This document shows positions 1 through 8,581 of a stretch of DNA of 33,681 bases, piece by piece (within the stretch, counting starts at the first letter, position 1; each line of letters opens with the position of its first letter). The DNA is taken from the NCBI GenBank assembly GCA_016342495.1, contig JAEIOG010000056.1:1-33681 (forward strand), read 5' to 3'. The stretch comes from Phycisphaerae bacterium. Lineage in GTDB: Bacteria > Planctomycetota > Phycisphaerae > Sedimentisphaerales > SM23-30. The notes beneath the pieces were generated by a model. That model saw only the letters and a program-made list of their open reading frames with translations. It did not search any database and was not told where the DNA came from. Both the position numbers and the translations under genes were made by a program.

Positions 1-330
1 GAAAAAGTTTTTCAATCACGAAAAAGTGCAATACGCAAAAGCGGAGTAATTCACTTGTTTAATTGCCGGAGTAATATATCGGCGTATGTAGGGAGGGCTT
101 TATGTAAATGACGTCTATCTGATGATAGTGAAAGTTGATATTTATGACTTTATTGCTCTTGCTGCCAGTTGGCTACAATGTGGCCTGGAACCTGTCGAGC
201 TTTGTGATTAATATTGCTCTGGTATTTTTTTTGTTTGATAATTGAATTCCTGACCGGTATAAGTATAATATGTTTGATTAAAGGGATCCAAATTTAAGTT
301 GATTGCATGTGAGGCTAAAAAGAAAGAATT
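1..330. other. Intergenic region at window edge, upstream of sulfatase
   Basis: There is no convincing gene here. A 33-codon hydrophobic frame (144-245, +) could be the tail of a lost membrane protein, but nothing identifies it. Positions 20-30 carry GAAAAAGTGCA, which recurs at 33619-33629 in the IS-like end at the other window edge. The right part holds a sigma70-like promoter (242-269) for the sulfatase gene. Confidence 0.5.
242..269 (+). promoter_or_regulatory. Sigma70-like promoter for the sulfatase gene
   Basis: TTGAAT (242-247) and a perfect TATAAT (264-269) are separated by 16 bases, about 60 bases upstream of the sulfatase ATG. The spacer contains ACCGGTAT (253-260), also found at 10241-10248 upstream of the GH2 gene. 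A shared operator is possible, but an 8-mer is too short to establish it. Confidence 0.5.
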
Positions 331-1776
331 ATGAATAGAAGAAGATTTATGCAGAATATTGGTGCCGGGTTTATCGGATTAGCATTCCCCGGTTGTTGTC
401 TTGCCGAAAAAAATGACTCGGCAATCCTAATACCGCAGGCCGCGTCGAAAAAACTACCCAATATTATTTTACTTCTTACCGATGACCAGAGAAACGATAC
501 CCTCGGATGTGCCGGAGACTCAATAATACAGACTCCTAATATTGATAAGTTGGCTACCAAAGGGGTTCGTTTTGAAAACAGTTTTGTGACAACTTCGATT
601 TGTGCTGCCAGTCGGGCATCCATTTTCACAGGTGTATGCGAACGCACTCACGGATATACTTTTGGAAAACCCGCTGTTCCTAAAAATTATACCTTGAATA
701 GCTACCCGGTATTGCTTAGAGATAATGGTTATCGTTGTGGTTTTGTAGGTAAATTTGGTTCTGTCATGGAAAATAGCTCGGAAATGTTTGATTTTCGTAA
801 AGATGTTCGAGGCCCTGGCTATTTAAAACAACCTGATGGCAGTAAAAAGGAAAGCACTGAAATTATCGGAGGTTTTGCCAATGATTTTATCAAAGAAGAT
901 GACACCAGGCCTTTTTGTTTATCAGTGAGTTTCCATGCTTCCCATGCCAAGGACAGTGACCATACCCCAGGTAAAGGCCATTATCCATATCCGGAAGGGG
1001 TTAGCGAGCTTTATGAAAATCAGAAAATGCCGGCCCCGAATTTGTCTGATCCAAAATATTTTGAAACCTTACCGGAATTTATGAAAGAATCTATGAATCG
1101 GCAAAGATTTCACTGGCGTTGGGATACTCCAGAAAAATACCAGGCGAATATGCGGGCATATTATCGTATGCTCAGTGGCATTGATAATGTTGTTGGTCAA
1201 TTAGTCCAGACTCTCAAAGAAAAGGGCTTAGCTGACAATACCGTTATTATTTATACCGCCGATAATGGCTATTATATGGGAGATCGAGGCTTTGCTGGTA
1301 AATGGACCCATTTTGAACAGTCATTGCGTGTGCCGCTGGTTGTTTATGATCCGCGTTTACCTGAAAACACACGTGGTCGTGTTGTTGATCCGATGGCCTT
1401 AAATATTGATTTGGCGCCAACCATTTTAGATTTGGCCCATCAGCAAATCCCTAATCATTATCAGGGACGCAGTGTTATGCCTGTCGTTAAGACTCCTTCA
1501 TTAAAAAATTTACAATGGCGAGAAGATTTTTTCTGTGAACATCTTATGGAAAATGATCTTATTCCCAAATGGGAAGGCGTTCGCACCCAACGTTACAAAT
1601 ATGCCTGTTATTTTAGCCAAAACCCTGCTTATGAATTTTTACACGATTTGAAGAATGACCCAACTGAATTTAAAAATTTAGTCGCGGATCCAAATTATCA
1701 AGATGTCCTTAAGCAAATGCGTGCCAAGACCAAAAAATATACCAAACAATATACCCGCTCCAAAAGTAATGGTTAA
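331..1776 (+). CDS. Secreted sulfatase, formylglycine-dependent (S1 family)
   Basis: This 481-residue arylsulfatase-like enzyme would remove sulfate esters from a polysaccharide or its oligosaccharides. The N-terminus (NRRRFMQ then a hydrophobic stretch) is a twin-arginine export signal, so it should act outside the cytoplasm. Metal-site aspartates are in LLTDDQ (about residues 49-53). The C-A-A-S-R motif at 91-95 is the sulfatase signature: Cys91 should be oxidised to formylglycine by a maturase encoded elsewhere. A second metal-site motif, TADNGY, lies near residue 310, and the length is normal for the family. The ATG follows an AAAGAAAG stretch, a plausible ribosome site. The exact sulfated substrate cannot be read from sequence; the neighbouring rhamnosidase and galactosidases suggest a sulfated heteropolysaccharide. 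Confidence 0.93.
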   Translation: MNRRRFMQNIGAGFIGLAFPGCCLAEKNDSAILIPQAASKKLPNIILLLTDDQRNDTLGCAGDSIIQTPNIDKLATKGVRFENSFVTTSICAASRASIFTGVCERTHGYTFGKPAVPKNYTLNSYPVLLRDNGYRCGFVGKFGSVMENSSEMFDFRKDVRGPGYLKQPDGSKKESTEIIGGFANDFIKEDDTRPFCLSVSFHASHAKDSDHTPGKGHYPYPEGVSELYENQKMPAPNLSDPKYFETLPEFMKESMNRQRFHWRWDTPEKYQANMRAYYRMLSGIDNVVGQLVQTLKEKGLADNTVIIYTADNGYYMGDRGFAGKWTHFEQSLRVPLVVYDPRLPENTRGRVVDPMALNIDLAPTILDLAHQQIPNHYQGRSVMPVVKTPSLKNLQWREDFFCEHLMENDLIPKWEGVRTQRYKYACYFSQNPAYEFLHDLKNDPTEFKNLVADPNYQDVLKQMRAKTKKYTKQYTRSKSNG

Positions 1777-2116
1777 ATATCGTATCATTTTAGCTATATG
1801 AAGCAAGTCACAGTTCGATGGGCTATGCCCATAATGATAAAATCATATCGCAATAGCGATACCGATTGTTGCGTATTGCTTTACTTGGCTAAAATGTTAC
1901 TTAAGGGTATCTCTAATAATTGCTTTTGTAGCGAGAACGAAAGATTTTGTTTGCTGGCAAGGAACAAAGAATCGTGCATATTTGTAGATATTCGCGGTTT
2001 TTTGTTCCGCAGTCCAGCGGGCAAAAGATTCGTTCGCAGTAGAAATTGAATTTTTAGAGGTTCCCTTAATATCTATATTTATAGAAACACCTATTTCAGG
2101 TTTGAAAGATTATTTT
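1777..2116. other. 340-base spacer made largely of palindromic repeats
   Basis: The spacer between the sulfatase and rhamnosidase genes holds a short palindrome, ATGGGCTATGCCCAT (1818-1832), of the same type seen near 19.65, 29.1 and 32.05 kb, followed by a large hairpin element (1901-2069). An open frame at 1798-2049 crosses the hairpin and is rejected as a gene. No clear promoter for the rhamnosidase was found. Confidence 0.6.
1901..2069. mobile_element. MITE-like element with about 70-bp imperfect inverted arms
   Basis: The left end reads TTAAGGGTATCTCTAATAAT and the reverse complement of the right end reads TTAAGGGAACCTCTAAAAAT. Similarity continues inward for about 70 bases (for example GCGAGAACGAAAGATTTTGT against GCGAACGAATCTTTTG, and GCTGGCAAGGAACAAA against GCTGGACTGCGGAACAAA). 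A loop of roughly 25-30 bases joins the arms. It has no room for a transposase, so it is either a non-autonomous transposon or a large hairpin repeat. Both ends start in TTAA, which may include a short target duplication. Confidence 0.72.
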
Positions 2117-4912
2117 ATGAAATCAAGTTTTTACCAGAGTGTTAATGTTGTACTTTTAATTTCTTTTACTTTTCTATGTTGTTCCTGTTGTGGTGCTGCA
2201 GAAAAAAACTATTCATCTCTGCTTGTAGCAGAAAATCTACGTTGTGAGTATAAGGTCAATCCATTAGGTATAGATCAAACAATGCCTCGCTTGAGTTGGA
2301 CTTTAAAATCAGCTATGAGAGGGCAAAGCCAAAGGGCATATCAAGTCATGGTCTCGACCAGTCTCGATAATATCAAAGCCAACATCGCCGAACAATGGGA
2401 TAGTCAAAAGATTGTATCAAGTGACTCTATCCAGGTGATTTACCAGGGCGTTCCGCTTACATCTTCCACCCGTTATTACTGGAAAGTTCGGGTATGGGAT
2501 AAAGACGATAAGCCGGGCAACTGGAGCCAACCCGCCTGGTTTGAAACTGCTTTGTTAAATCAAAACCAATGGCAGGCAAAATGGATCAATGATGGCAAGA
2601 CTAATCCTGTTGCTGATGAAGATTTTTATAAATATGACCCAGCTCCATTGTTTCGCAAAGATTTTGTAATCAAAAAAACAGTTAAGCACGCAAGGCTTTA
2701 TATTACCGGTTTAGGCTATTATGAAGCAAGTCTCAATGGTAATCGTATAGGCGACCATATGCTTGATCCGGGCTGGACAAATTATGCAAAACGGGTGTAT
2801 TACAGCACCTACGATATAACCTCCCAGTTGAAAAATGGTGATAATTGCATTGCTGTGATGGTCGGTAATGGTTGGTATAATCCTTTGCCTTTGCGCATGT
2901 GGGGCCGTAGAAATCTTCGTGAACATGTTCCTGTTGGCCGACCAAGGTTTATTTCCCAGCTTGACATTACTTATACCGATGGTTCAACTCAATCGGTTGT
3001 CAGTGACCAGAACTGGAAAGTAACTGAAGGGCCGATTATCCGCAACAGCATTTATCTCGGTGAAATCTATGATGCGCGTAAAGAAATAAATAACTGGAAC
3101 CAACCAGGCTTTGATGATACCAGTTGGAAACATGCTGCTCTGGCCAGAGAACCACTTGGCAAGCTTCAAAGCCAACCCTTACCGCCGATCAAAATAACAA
3201 AAACTCTGAAGCCCGTTAAAATAACTGAACCCAAAGATGGCGTTTATATTGTAGATATGGGCCAGAATTTTGGAGGTTTGGCATCTTTTGTATTTGACCT
3301 TGAAAAGGGCACCATGGTTAAATTCCGCTATGGCGAATTGCTAAATAAAGATGGTTCATTAAATCCAATGAGCGCTGTTTGTGGCCAAATCAAAGGCAAA
3401 AGAAATGACTCTCTTGAATCTCATCCAGGTATTGCCTGGCAGGAAGATATATATTTCGCACGTGGCAATGGCCCGGAAACTTATACCCCACGTTTTACTT
3501 TTCATGCTTTTCGCTATATTGAAATCACAGGCTGTCCGGTTAAACCAACCCTTGATATGATAACCGGGTTGCGAATGAATTCTGATTTGACAGCAGTTGG
3601 CAATTTTTCCTGTTCGAATGAAATGTTTAATTCTATCCAAAAAATGTGCCAATGGACATTCCTCAGTAATATTTTCAGTGTGCAGTCGGATTGTCCCCAC
3701 CGTGAGCGTTTTGGCTATGGTGGCGATTTGGTCAATACCAATGAAGCATTCATTTTTAATTATGATATGGCTGATTTCTATACTAAATCAGTTTATGACT
3801 GGGATGACAGCAAACTCGCTAATGGTATGCTTACCGATACTGCACCATCAGTTGGAATTCAATATTGCGGCGTTGGTTGGGCTATGGCACATCCGCACAC
3901 CCAGCTTAAGTTATACCAGTATTATGGCGACAAAAAAATAATCCAGCAGCAATACCAGACCGCAAAACAATGGCTCGAACTTGTCCGAAAAAGCAGTCCC
4001 ACCCATATCATCAAAGGTGGCTTAAGTGACCATGAATCTTTAACTGCCAAGCCAGCTGATGCAATGGTTACTCCATTGTATTTTCAAAGTGCGAAAATGC
4101 TCTCAAAAATGGCAGATATCCTCGGATATGAAGATCAGGCAGATGATTACGAAACTCTATCCCAAAAAATCCAGAAAGCATATATTGATAAATTTGTCGA
4201 TGCTGAATCCGGTAAATGTCAACCCGGCACACAATCCAGTCAATCTTTTGCATTGTTTTCGGATATCCTTAGCAAACAGCAAAGCTCTGCCGCTCTTAAA
4301 TTCCTTTTAGATGATATAAATAAAAAGGATACCCATTTAACCACAGGTATTTTTGGTACAAGATACATGCTTGATCTTTTGTCAGAAAATGGTTGTGCTC
4401 AAACCGCTTATGATATTGTAAATCAGAAGACCTTTCCAGGTTGGGGCTATATGCTGGAAAATGGCGCAACTACATTATGGGAACACTGGGCCTATAGCGA
4501 CGGTGGTTTTTCTCATAATCATCCAATGTTTGGTTCCGTTTCGCAATGGTTTTATAATTGGCTGGGGGGAATTCAGCCACATCCTGAAGCGATTGGATTT
4601 GACCGCATTATAATCAGGCCCCAAATGCCAAACGGCTTGAATTGGGTAAATTGCAACTATGATTCAATCAGAGGCAATATAACCAGCAATTGGCGAAAAA
4701 CACCCGATTCTATTATTATGGAAATCGAAATCCCGGCTAATACCATAGCCAAAGTATATTTCCCCTGTGATAGTTCCGCAGCAATTAAAGAAAATGATAT
4801 TTCAATTAACCAGATAAAGACTGTTAAATTTATTCGTAATGAGAATAATGCGATAATATATGAAATCCAATCTGGAAAATATTATTTTACTCTTACCAAT
4901 GCTGCCCAGTAA
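2117..4912 (+). CDS. Secreted alpha-L-rhamnosidase (GH78)
   Basis: This roughly 930-residue enzyme should release terminal alpha-L-rhamnose by inversion. A signal peptide ends in a cysteine cluster (LCCSCCG, about residues 20-26), so it is probably a lipoprotein. An N-terminal Ig-like region and the GH78 N domain (NGNRIGDHMLDPGWTNY) follow, then the (alpha/alpha)6 catalytic domain. The catalytic motif has D525, E530 (the expected general acid) and D537, matching the family's D-x4-E-x6-D spacing. E789 in TLWEHW is the expected base. The C-terminal SHNHPMFGSV and GF-x-x-I-x-I-x-P motifs are typical. I chose the ATG at 2117; a TTG 15 bases upstream is also in frame. The next gene starts 20 bases downstream, so they are probably cotranscribed. 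Confidence 0.93.
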   Translation: MKSSFYQSVNVVLLISFTFLCCSCCGAAEKNYSSLLVAENLRCEYKVNPLGIDQTMPRLSWTLKSAMRGQSQRAYQVMVSTSLDNIKANIAEQWDSQKIVSSDSIQVIYQGVPLTSSTRYYWKVRVWDKDDKPGNWSQPAWFETALLNQNQWQAKWINDGKTNPVADEDFYKYDPAPLFRKDFVIKKTVKHARLYITGLGYYEASLNGNRIGDHMLDPGWTNYAKRVYYSTYDITSQLKNGDNCIAVMVGNGWYNPLPLRMWGRRNLREHVPVGRPRFISQLDITYTDGSTQSVVSDQNWKVTEGPIIRNSIYLGEIYDARKEINNWNQPGFDDTSWKHAALAREPLGKLQSQPLPPIKITKTLKPVKITEPKDGVYIVDMGQNFGGLASFVFDLEKGTMVKFRYGELLNKDGSLNPMSAVCGQIKGKRNDSLESHPGIAWQEDIYFARGNGPETYTPRFTFHAFRYIEITGCPVKPTLDMITGLRMNSDLTAVGNFSCSNEMFNSIQKMCQWTFLSNIFSVQSDCPHRERFGYGGDLVNTNEAFIFNYDMADFYTKSVYDWDDSKLANGMLTDTAPSVGIQYCGVGWAMAHPHTQLKLYQYYGDKKIIQQQYQTAKQWLELVRKSSPTHIIKGGLSDHESLTAKPADAMVTPLYFQSAKMLSKMADILGYEDQADDYETLSQKIQKAYIDKFVDAESGKCQPGTQSSQSFALFSDILSKQQSSAALKFLLDDINKKDTHLTTGIFGTRYMLDLLSENGCAQTAYDIVNQKTFPGWGYMLENGATTLWEHWAYSDGGFSHNHPMFGSVSQWFYNWLGGIQPHPEAIGFDRIIIRPQMPNGLNWVNCNYDSIRGNITSNWRKTPDSIIMEIEIPANTIAKVYFPCDSSAAIKENDISINQIKTVKFIRNENNAIIYEIQSGKYYFTLTNAAQ

Positions 4913-4932
4913 ATCAAAATTATGGAGATAAG

Positions 4933-6570
4933 ATGAGAATAAAAGTCATTGGATTGTATATTTTTTTTATCGTTAATACTGTATGGGCAATTAATCCGGT
5001 TGTAGATACTGTAGACTGGTCGGCCTTTTTAGCCGAGCAGGACATGGTGTGGGATAAAATGCCACATAGCTGGAAAGAAGCTCCTTTCCTTGGTAATGGC
5101 CAGCAGGGTACGATGATGTACCAGTTGGATGATCGAACGATACGTTGGGATGTGGGTTGTTCAGCTGCTCACGATCATCGCCCGGTCGAAAAAGACGATC
5201 TCAGTGAGAAAAATGTTCCTACGCTTAATCGAGGCCGTCATTTTATTGGTTATTTGCAGTTAGATTTACCAACGGTGCTTACTGGTGGGAAATCTCGATT
5301 GTCATTATGGGACGCTGAAGCTACTGGCACACTTACTTCAATTGACGGTTCTGCCAATTGGACTGCTTTGGTGCATGCCACCGAACCGGTCATGCGTTTT
5401 GAACTGAAGGCCACTGGAACTCTTTCTGGGGCTGATTTTTCTTATAAGGCTTTGAAAGCACAAAATCCGCGTGCGCTTCGTGCGAAAACGCCAAGAACTC
5501 CTGCCAACCCGGAACCTGTTACCACAGAACTATCCGATGGCGTGCAAACCGTGGTGCAAAATCTCTACGCAGGTGGACAAACAGCAGTAGCCTGGCTCCA
5601 AAAAGATTGTGCAGGAACAAAAAAACTGTGGCTAAGTGTTCAGCATAGTTTTCCCGCCAAAGATGCCATAGATAAAGCGGTAGCCGCAGTGCGAACCGCA
5701 TCCTTAGCTGACCAAATCGTCTGGACAAAAACTCATCGTAACTGGTGGCATAACTACTATCAGGCCAGCTTCGTTTCCACCGGCGATGCATACTGGGATG
5801 CTTTCTACTGGATACAACAATACAAACTTGCCTCTGCTACCCGTGACAAAGGCTGGATTATCGATAATCAAGGGCCATGGCTCCAGCCAACGGCTTGGAA
5901 TGCAATCTGGTGGAATCTTAATGCCCAGCTTTCCCATAGCGGAGCTTATACCGCCAATCGCCGCGCGATGGCTTCGGCTTTAAGTTACCGCCTGGGTATC
6001 AATCGTGATAATCTGGCCCTAAATGTAGCCCCGGAGTTTCGTTCTGATTCCTATGCTATTGGCCGAAGCAGCTCAGGATGGGATTTACTCGCTCGTGTTG
6101 GCCAGCCCGGTGGGCGCAATCCTATGGACGGCAATATTGGTCGTGAATGCGGCAACTTGCTGTGGGCATTGCACAATGTTGATCTTGAATACCGATACTG
6201 GGTAGATACCAAACTCCGTGATGATGTACTTTTTCCTTTGCTGGTGCGTGCGGTGAATTACTACCGCCATTTTCTGATCGAAAAGGATGATGGCTTGTTG
6301 CATTTACCTCAAACTTATAGTCCCGAATATCGACGTGCCGAAGATTGCACCTATGATCTGGACCTCTTACGCTGGGGCTCCGGCAGATTGCTTGAACTTG
6401 CATCTGAAAAAGGTCTCACTCAAAAGAATCAACCTTTGATTGATGTCTGGAAAAATATTCAGAAAAAGCTTGTTCCTTCTCATATTAATGAGACTGGTCG
6501 CATGATCGGCAAAGATGTCGCATTAGCCTCCTGGACATTGGGACCAGTGACAGTTTCAAGTTTTTTATAA
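4933..6570 (+). pseudogene. GH95-like glycoside hydrolase, 3' end lost
   Basis: The start is well supported: GGAGATAAG precedes the ATG, 20 bases after the rhamnosidase stop, with a signal peptide at about residues 1-19. Family features are FLGNGQQGTM near residue 55 (GH95 enzymes have a GNG-x-x-G-x-M motif), the N-L-N pair in WWNLNAQ (GH95 uses an NxN pair at its active site), YSPEYR, and finally ETGRMIGKDVALAS. In GH95 proteins that last motif normally continues into an S-H-R-H-x-S-H-L segment and a further 200 or more residues. Here it ends at about 6531 and runs into antisense HEAT-gene sequence, stopping at 6570. The product (545 aa) lacks the rest of the catalytic barrel and the C-terminal domain, so it is probably inactive. 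The family may instead be a close relative of GH95. Likely substrates are alpha-L-fucosides or alpha-L-galactosides. Confidence 0.72.
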
Positions 6571-7490
6571 GCGGTCTTACCACAAATACCTCGATCTGTA
6601 GCTGCGGTCCGAACCAGCTTATCTACTGTTTCAGGGCTACCAAACTGGGCTAGCGTTACTATCGCTTCCAAACGAACGGATTCATTCGGATTGTCAAGAA
6701 GCTTTATTATATATTTCACAAAAGAATTATCGCCCCGGTCAGCAATAAGTGCCAAAACCTGTTTTTGATTATCCGGTTGCAATTCCGATAGCATTTCACA
6801 TAAAATCCGGGTTAACTCTTTATTTTTGAAATTTCGTGCCGCATGAACCGCGATTACACGAATCTTTGGATCTTTATCAGTTATTATTTCCAGAATGCCA
6901 TCTGCTGCTGTTTCAGGATTACATAAAATAAGACCCACCATCGCATGGCCGCGAATACTGAAAGGAACATTGTTTTCAGGGTTGCTTCCTGGGCCTTTGG
7001 TTGTCCAATTGTAAATCATCTGGTAAATTGCCGACGCTGTAGCATAGTCATTGTCGTCGATATATATCTGGGCAATATCCAACAATCCCTCAGCGGTTTT
7101 AATATGGATGCTACTGAAAGGTTTTTTCAAAACATTTACTAATAGTTTGCCGCTCTGAGGAGAAGAAATTTTTGTGATTGCAACAACTGCAGCACCGGCG
7201 ACTTTGCTATCAGAATCATCAAGATACTTTGCGATCAAGTCAATGCTCGAAACCACTCTCTGTTGGGCAAGTGAATTGATCAGACCTATTTTCCAGTCAG
7301 AATCCTTAGCGGATTTCAATTCATCAAGTATCACCTGAGTTGCCTCTGATGCTGGATTCATTTCCAGTGCGCGCCGGGCATAGTCACGCAGATTCTTATC
7401 CGTGGAACACATTAACTTAGTCAATGCCGGAATCGATACACCAGTATCAATTCGCTGCAACTGCAAGATAAACCAGTTTTGAACAGTAAG
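6532..7490 (-). pseudogene. Internal fragment of a HEAT-repeat protein
   Basis: An uninterrupted minus-strand frame encodes about 320 residues of helical HEAT-type repeats with recurring A-x-x-A-L and D-x-x-x-x-V-R patterns, for example DSDSKVAGAAVVAI, DPKIRVIAVHAARN and NESVRLEAIVTLAQFGS. It has no start region: the frame is closed by a stop just above 7490, where it abuts the broken GH27 gene, so its N-terminus is missing. At the other end, about 6532, it joins the broken GH95-like gene and picks up meaningless residues to a stop at 6480. HEAT repeats are protein-binding scaffolds, common in large secreted planctomycete proteins. The fragment is intact inside but has lost both ends, so a functional product is unlikely. 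Confidence 0.7.
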
Positions 7491-8514
7491 GGTTTATTAT
7501 AAACCTCATGATCGCCATCATCAAAAACCTTATAGCCTTGAAGCCCACGCGAGTCCTGATTAATTGCGATTACCTCTTTTGCGGTAAGAATCTCTTTAAC
7601 TGAGTCAGGCATGGTTCTAAGATCATTACCTGCCATCAAAGGAGCTGACAGAATAACCACATACCAAAATGAGTCCTGCTTTCAATATCAGAACCCAAAT
7701 TGCCAACCTGAAGCATATCAGGATCATTCCAGTATCCAGGCCCGGCAAATTGCCATAGTCCGTTAAATGCCGGATGAATAACATTAGCCCCAGCTGTGGT
7801 TTCTGCACAAGAATACACTGAACTCATCCGGGGATATATATCCATTGAGGTCCGCCACAAATGACCTATTTCATGGCCTTCCCACGCCCATGACGGATCG
7901 TTAAAGTTGGCCATACTCAAAATCATAGGTCGGCCAGTTTTCAAAATACATTCTTTGTAAACTCGATAATCGTCAGAGCTTTTTCTGCCATTCAGTGCTC
8001 CATAGCAACTGTCGAGTTTGAGATAATCAACTCCCCAACGGGCAAATTGATTCATATCTATTTGTTCATGCATATAACTGCCCGGTAGTCCCATACAAGT
8101 TGAATGGCCGCGACATTCATAAATACCAAACTTTAGCCCTTTGCTGTGGATATAATCGCTGAGAGCTTTGATTCCATTAGGGAATTTTTTAGTATCTACG
8201 ACCAATTCTCCATTTTCAGCACGTTCTTTGGTCATCCAGCCATCATCAATCACCAGATATTCATAGCCAGCTTCAAGCATTCCCGAATCCACCATAGCAT
8301 TAGCAATATCTTTGATCTGCTGTTCATTTATTTCACCTTGAAATATATTCCAGCTGTTCCAACCCATCGGTGGGGTCATTGCCAAATTGTGATAAACAGC
8401 AACCGGATCATTCATGTCAATTTCCGGTACATTTTTTGTAGGACCGCTACATGAACATAAAAACAAAAGTGCTGTTGCCATCATTGTAATGATAATTGTG
8501 CTGATGGTTTTCAA
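7488..8514 (-). pseudogene. GH27 alpha-galactosidase, frameshifted and truncated
   Basis: The N-terminal 290 residues (from 8514) are a typical GH27 barrel: a lipoprotein-type signal with Cys22, PPMGWNSWN at 48-56, IDDGW near 90, nucleophile D168 in YLKLDSC, and acid/base D225 in RTSMD. At about 7656 one base is missing: THFGMW continues as nonsense to a stop at 7636, while the expected sequence (ILSAPLMAGNDLRTM, then EVIAINQD) resumes in another frame. That frame runs to NKPL at 7487, where the C-terminal beta-sandwich should follow but is replaced by HEAT-gene sequence. The start is a TTG with AGGAG 8 bases upstream. It lies 67 bases after the esterase gene in the same direction, so the two were probably one operon. 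The frameshift could be a sequencing error; the truncation could not be explained by one base. Confidence 0.82.
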
Positions 8515-8581
8515 AACGAACTCCTTATAAGATTACTTATATCTATTGTGAATTTTTTGTAAAATTTGTGTTACTTACGTT

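Noticed and set aside
144-245. A 33-codon hydrophobic frame that could be a small membrane protein or the tail of a transporter
   Set aside because: It is too short, has no clear ribosome site, and overlaps the sulfatase promoter; nothing identifies it.
1798-2049. An 83-codon open frame between the sulfatase and rhamnosidase genes
   Set aside because: It runs across a palindrome and most of the inverted-repeat element 1901-2069, has no ribosome site and no recognisable protein features.
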